Source of the DNA: Chlamydiota bacterium
Lineage (GTDB): Bacteria > Chlamydiota > Chlamydiia > Chlamydiales > Simkaniaceae
Assembly (NCBI GenBank): GCA_029556005.1
Contig: JAKQGT010000166.1
Location: 1 to 16,644, forward strand
Direction: 5' to 3'
Length of the DNA stretch: 16,644 nt
The notes under the pieces were generated by a model. The model did not search any database. It saw nothing but the letters and a program-made list of their open reading frames with translations, and was not told the DNA's origin. This document shows positions 14,505-16,644 of this stretch, piece by piece (within the stretch, counting starts at the first letter, position 1; every line of letters begins with the position of its first letter). Position numbers and translations under genes: made by a program.

Positions 14505-14951
14505 TTAATCGACTAGAGCTCCCTTATCTTTCATGTGCTTGACTAGCCCCGGATCGAGTCCAATCGCCTCACGAAAATCTGCTTTTACCACATCAGTTCC
14601 CACAAAACGTGCATGGGTAAGATTGGCTTTCTTAAAGTTACACTCCCCTAAATTCGCATTAAGAAAATCTGCCCCCCGACAATCTGCGCCCTCTAAGTTT
14701 GCCTTATTCAAATAGGCTCCTTGAAAGTTGACGTTTATCAGGACCGCTCCTTTGAGATCTGTTTTAGTGAGATTACAATTGGTAAGATTCGAGTTACTCA
14801 AGTTTGCATTCTTTAAATCGAGTCCACTTAAGTCCCCACCCGATAGATTGACCCCTTGTAAGTGTCTCTTCCCACTCTCTAGTTCTTCAAAACCCGTTCC
14901 TCTACACCCTACAAGAAAAAGAAGTAGGCAAATTCCTACAAGACATTTCAT
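14505..14951 (-). CDS. Pentapeptide-repeat lipoprotein
   Basis: From the ATG at 14951 this is a 148-residue protein. MKCLVGICLLLFLVGC is a lipoprotein signal with lipobox LVGC and acylated Cys16. After a short linker, residues from about 33 to 128 consist of A(D/N)LXX-type pentapeptide repeats (for example LSGLDLKNANLSNSNLTNCN), which fold as a right-handed beta-helix. Such proteins are structural or binding modules; some mimic DNA, but a membrane-anchored one in the cell envelope is unlikely to do so. An ATG 30 nt upstream lacks a ribosome site and would put ten residues before the signal peptide, so the inner ATG is chosen (AAGGA about 12 nt upstream, and GGTGAG just before). The gene is joined without a gap to the ROK kinase gene. 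Confidence 0.85.
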   Translation of the reverse strand: MKCLVGICLLLFLVGCRGTGFEELESGKRHLQGVNLSGGDLSGLDLKNANLSNSNLTNCNLTKTDLKGAVLINVNFQGAYLNKANLEGADCRGADFLNANLGECNFKKANLTHARFVGTDVVKADFREAIGLDPGLVKHMKDKGALVD

Positions 14952-14979
14952 ATACTCACCCAATCCTTCCCTAATGTGC

Positions 14980-15008
14980 ATGACACGTTTAGGACTACCA
15001 TATATACT
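14980..15008 (+). promoter_or_regulatory. Sigma-70-type promoter for the CCA enzyme gene
   Basis: ATGACA (14980-14985, five of six bases of the -35 consensus) and TATACT (15003-15008, five of six of the -10 consensus) are separated by exactly 17 nt and point toward the CCA-adding enzyme gene. Transcription would begin near 15015, giving a leader of about 37 nt. The opposite strand of the same stretch carries a TATATA that may serve the divergent lipoprotein gene, but no good -35 was found for it. Confidence 0.6.
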
Positions 15009-15051
15009 ATCCTTTTGTTACTTTAAGAATGACCTTTCTGGAAAGAAAAAA

Positions 15052-16284
15052 ATGCCTTATTCAACAGGATATTCCATTGTTAAAAAGCTCTATGAAAAGG
15101 GGTTTACAGCCTACTTTGCAGGAGGATGGGTGCGCGATTTTCTCATGGATCACCCCTCTGATGATATCGATATTGCTACAGATGCGAGCGTAGAAGATAT
15201 CCAAAGCATTTTCCCGAAAACGATTCCTGTAGGTGTCAATTTTGGAATCGTGATTGTTGTTGAAGAGGGTCATCAATTTGAAGTCGCAACATTTCGAAAA
15301 GACCAGGGATATAAAGATGGGAGAAGACCCATTGGTGTTGAGCGAGCAGATCCTGAAGAAGATGCCAAAAGGCGGGATTTTACGATTAATGGGATGTTTT
15401 ACGATCCTTTAAACGAAAAGCTCTACGATTTTGTGAAGGGACAAGAAGATCTTAAACAAAAAATCGTCCGCGCTATCGGCAATCCTCATGAACGCTTTTT
15501 AGAAGATCGTCTCCGAATGATACGCGCTGTACGGTATGCCAGTCGCTTTCATTTTTCTATCGAAAACGAAACCCTTAAAGCGATCTTGGATCATGCCGAA
15601 GCTCTTTTCCCCGCTGTGGCAATCGAGCGTGTATGGAATGAGTTTTCTAAAATGTCCGCTTTTCCCAACTTCGATGTGGCCCTTGTCACCCTTCACCGTT
15701 TAAATCTCCTCCCCGTCATCTTCCCGATGCTCAAAGAGATTCCGATTGAAGAGATCCAAAGAAGAGTGCATATCCTTCCCTCCTTTCCTGAAGACACCCC
15801 CGTCATCGCCAAAGTTCTCGAGTTATTTCCCTCAATGACACTAGAAGAAAAAAAGGACCTCTGCCTCTACCTCAAGCTTTCTAATCACGACCGCGATTTT
15901 GTCTCCTTTTACCATCATGCCCAAGAGATCCTTCATCTAGAAAAAGACCGCGCACGTTCTCCCTTTGACTGGGCCCACTTCTATGCCCACCCTTTTTATC
16001 CTCTCTCTTTAAAAATCCTAGCAACACACCTTCCTCTTGAGGAAAGACAAACTTTTTTGCAAAAACACCATATGCAAGCAAACGCCCTAAAAATTCCCAT
16101 TCAAAAGATTCAAAATAAGACCCCCTTTATCACCTCAGAAGATCTGCGCAGGGAAGGAATACCCAACGGGAAGCAAATGGGGACCCTTTTAAAAGAAGGA
16201 GAACGTCTTGCTATTAATGAATCCCTAGACGCCCCTGAAAAGATCATTAAACGCCTCAAAAAATCCCAATGGTGGCCTTTATGA
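15052..16284 (+). CDS. CCA tRNA nucleotidyltransferase / poly(A) polymerase family
   Basis: The 410-residue protein belongs to class II nucleotidyltransferases, which add or repair the 3' CCA of tRNA (some members polyadenylate RNA). Visible motifs are YFAGGWVRDFLM at 21-32, the metal-binding DxD in DDIDIAT at 37-43, VATFRKDQGY at 78-87, GRRPIGVE at 90-97, KRRDFTINGMFYDP at 106-119, and the RNA-binding EDRLRMIRAVRYASRF at 141-156. The C-terminal half is helical and divergent. The frame stays open upstream to 14728 only because it runs antisense to the pentapeptide gene. The ATG at 15052 has GGAAAG upstream, begins at the family's usual N-terminus and follows a good promoter. The stop overlaps the next start (ATGA). 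CCA addition is more likely than polyadenylation, but the two cannot be separated here. Confidence 0.88.
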   Translation: MPYSTGYSIVKKLYEKGFTAYFAGGWVRDFLMDHPSDDIDIATDASVEDIQSIFPKTIPVGVNFGIVIVVEEGHQFEVATFRKDQGYKDGRRPIGVERADPEEDAKRRDFTINGMFYDPLNEKLYDFVKGQEDLKQKIVRAIGNPHERFLEDRLRMIRAVRYASRFHFSIENETLKAILDHAEALFPAVAIERVWNEFSKMSAFPNFDVALVTLHRLNLLPVIFPMLKEIPIEEIQRRVHILPSFPEDTPVIAKVLELFPSMTLEEKKDLCLYLKLSNHDRDFVSFYHHAQEILHLEKDRARSPFDWAHFYAHPFYPLSLKILATHLPLEERQTFLQKHHMQANALKIPIQKIQNKTPFITSEDLRREGIPNGKQMGTLLKEGERLAINESLDAPEKIIKRLKKSQWWPL

Positions 16285-16644
16285 AAAAAGCGATCCAACT
16301 TCTCCAAAGTGTCGGGGGGCAAAGCCAAGACTTACAAAACCTAGGCATCTCAGAAGATACAATCAAAGTCCTCATTGAAAAGGGGATCATCGAACCTCTT
16401 GGATACCGCCTGAAAAAAACATCACCCCTCACTTTTCCCTATAGCTTGATCTCTGATCCCCTCCCCCTCTTCTTGCATGGATGGTTTAACACTGCTTGTC
16501 GCCAAAGACTCCAAACACTCATTGAAAAACACAACGTCCAAACCATTGTTGAACTGGGGAGCTGGCTGGGACAATCGACCCTCTTTATGGCCTCTTTGCT
16601 TCCCGACAGTGGAAAGCTTTACGCAGTCGATCATTGGAAAGACC
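16281..16644 (+). CDS. Class I SAM-dependent methyltransferase, N-terminal part
   Basis: An open frame of 121 codons begins at the ATG overlapping the CCA enzyme stop (ATGA) and runs off the window. Residues 1-50 form a small helical module (AIQLLQS...DTIKVLIEKGIIEPLGYRL) that resembles a winged-helix or recognition domain. The Rossmann fold starts near residue 92 with TIVELGSWLGQST, methyltransferase motif I (E-X-G-X3-G-X-ST), and continues with GKLYAVDHWKD, where the acidic residue of motif II binds the SAM ribose. The ELGSWLG.ST form is typical of the Methyltransf_24 group (cephalosporin hydroxylase/O-methyltransferase-like). The target is not visible. Coupled translation with the CCA enzyme suggests one operon, though a functional link is not implied. 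Confidence 0.8.
   Translation, partial: MKKAIQLLQSVGGQSQDLQNLGISEDTIKVLIEKGIIEPLGYRLKKTSPLTFPYSLISDPLPLFLHGWFNTACRQRLQTLIEKHNVQTIVELGSWLGQSTLFMASLLPDSGKLYAVDHWKD

Noticed and set aside
14952..14981. Earlier ATG for the pentapeptide lipoprotein
   Set aside because: No ribosome site precedes it, and it would put ten residues before an otherwise textbook lipoprotein signal.
14728..15051. Long in-frame N-terminal extension of the CCA enzyme frame
   Set aside because: It is antisense to the pentapeptide-repeat gene, whose repeated codons keep the opposite strand open. The extension is compositionally odd, and the family's normal N-terminus, a promoter and a ribosome site all point to 15052.
1..16644. 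CRISPR arrays, tRNA or rRNA genes
   Set aside because: I looked for regularly spaced direct repeats and tRNA-like cloverleaf motifs and saw none; no systematic scan was possible.

Overview
The window is bacterial: dense genes, short gaps, several 4-nt ATGA overlaps, and Shine-Dalgarno sites before most starts. Protein resemblance suggests, without proof, an environmental chlamydia-like organism (Chlamydiota). The pointers are the style of the CCA-adding enzyme, a small 'holin-like' double-membrane-span protein, a secreted hypothetical protein, and a short ankyrin-like protein. No rRNA, tRNA or strict marker gene is present, so the placement is an inference. The first 122 bases fold back perfectly on themselves at the window edge, which looks like a contig end or assembly chimera.

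Layout. (1) 1-2563, plus strand, higher GC: the C-terminal half of a family 4 glycosyltransferase, overlapping a full-length heparinase II/III-like protein. (2) 2541-10421, visibly AT-richer: a cell-surface glycan island. One plus-strand gene (ComB-like phosphatase family) converges on a six-gene minus-strand operon. In transcription order the operon encodes a GumK-like glycosyltransferase, an ABC exporter, a GT4 glycosyltransferase, a GT4-HAD fusion, a viperin-like radical SAM enzyme, and a WbmS-like polysaccharide deacetylase-fold protein. Spacing (-47, 48, -23, 10 and -4 nt) argues for one transcript. (3) 10422-10593: the operon leader, with a possible mini-ORF and a perfect 27-bp-arm palindrome. 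(4) 10594-13251: a secreted hypothetical protein, a holin-like membrane protein, class I mannose-6-phosphate isomerase, and a small ankyrin-like protein. (5) 13382-13540: a 159-bp MITE-like element with 25-bp terminal inverted repeats and an exact 9-bp target duplication, inserted at the stop codon of a ROK sugar kinase. (6) 13536-16644: the ROK kinase behind a pentapeptide-repeat lipoprotein (minus strand), then divergently the CCA tRNA nucleotidyltransferase with a well-formed promoter, coupled to the start of a SAM-dependent methyltransferase that runs off the window.

How they fit together: ManA and the ROK kinase interconvert or phosphorylate hexoses. The glycosyltransferases, deacetylase-like protein, HAD domain and ABC exporter could build, modify and export a surface glycan. 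The most unusual member is the radical SAM enzyme, whose motifs beyond the Fe-S cluster site follow viperin (ddhCTP synthase) rather than generic radical SAM proteins, yet it sits in a glycan operon. The clearest structural discovery is the MITE that supplied a replacement stop codon to the ROK kinase.
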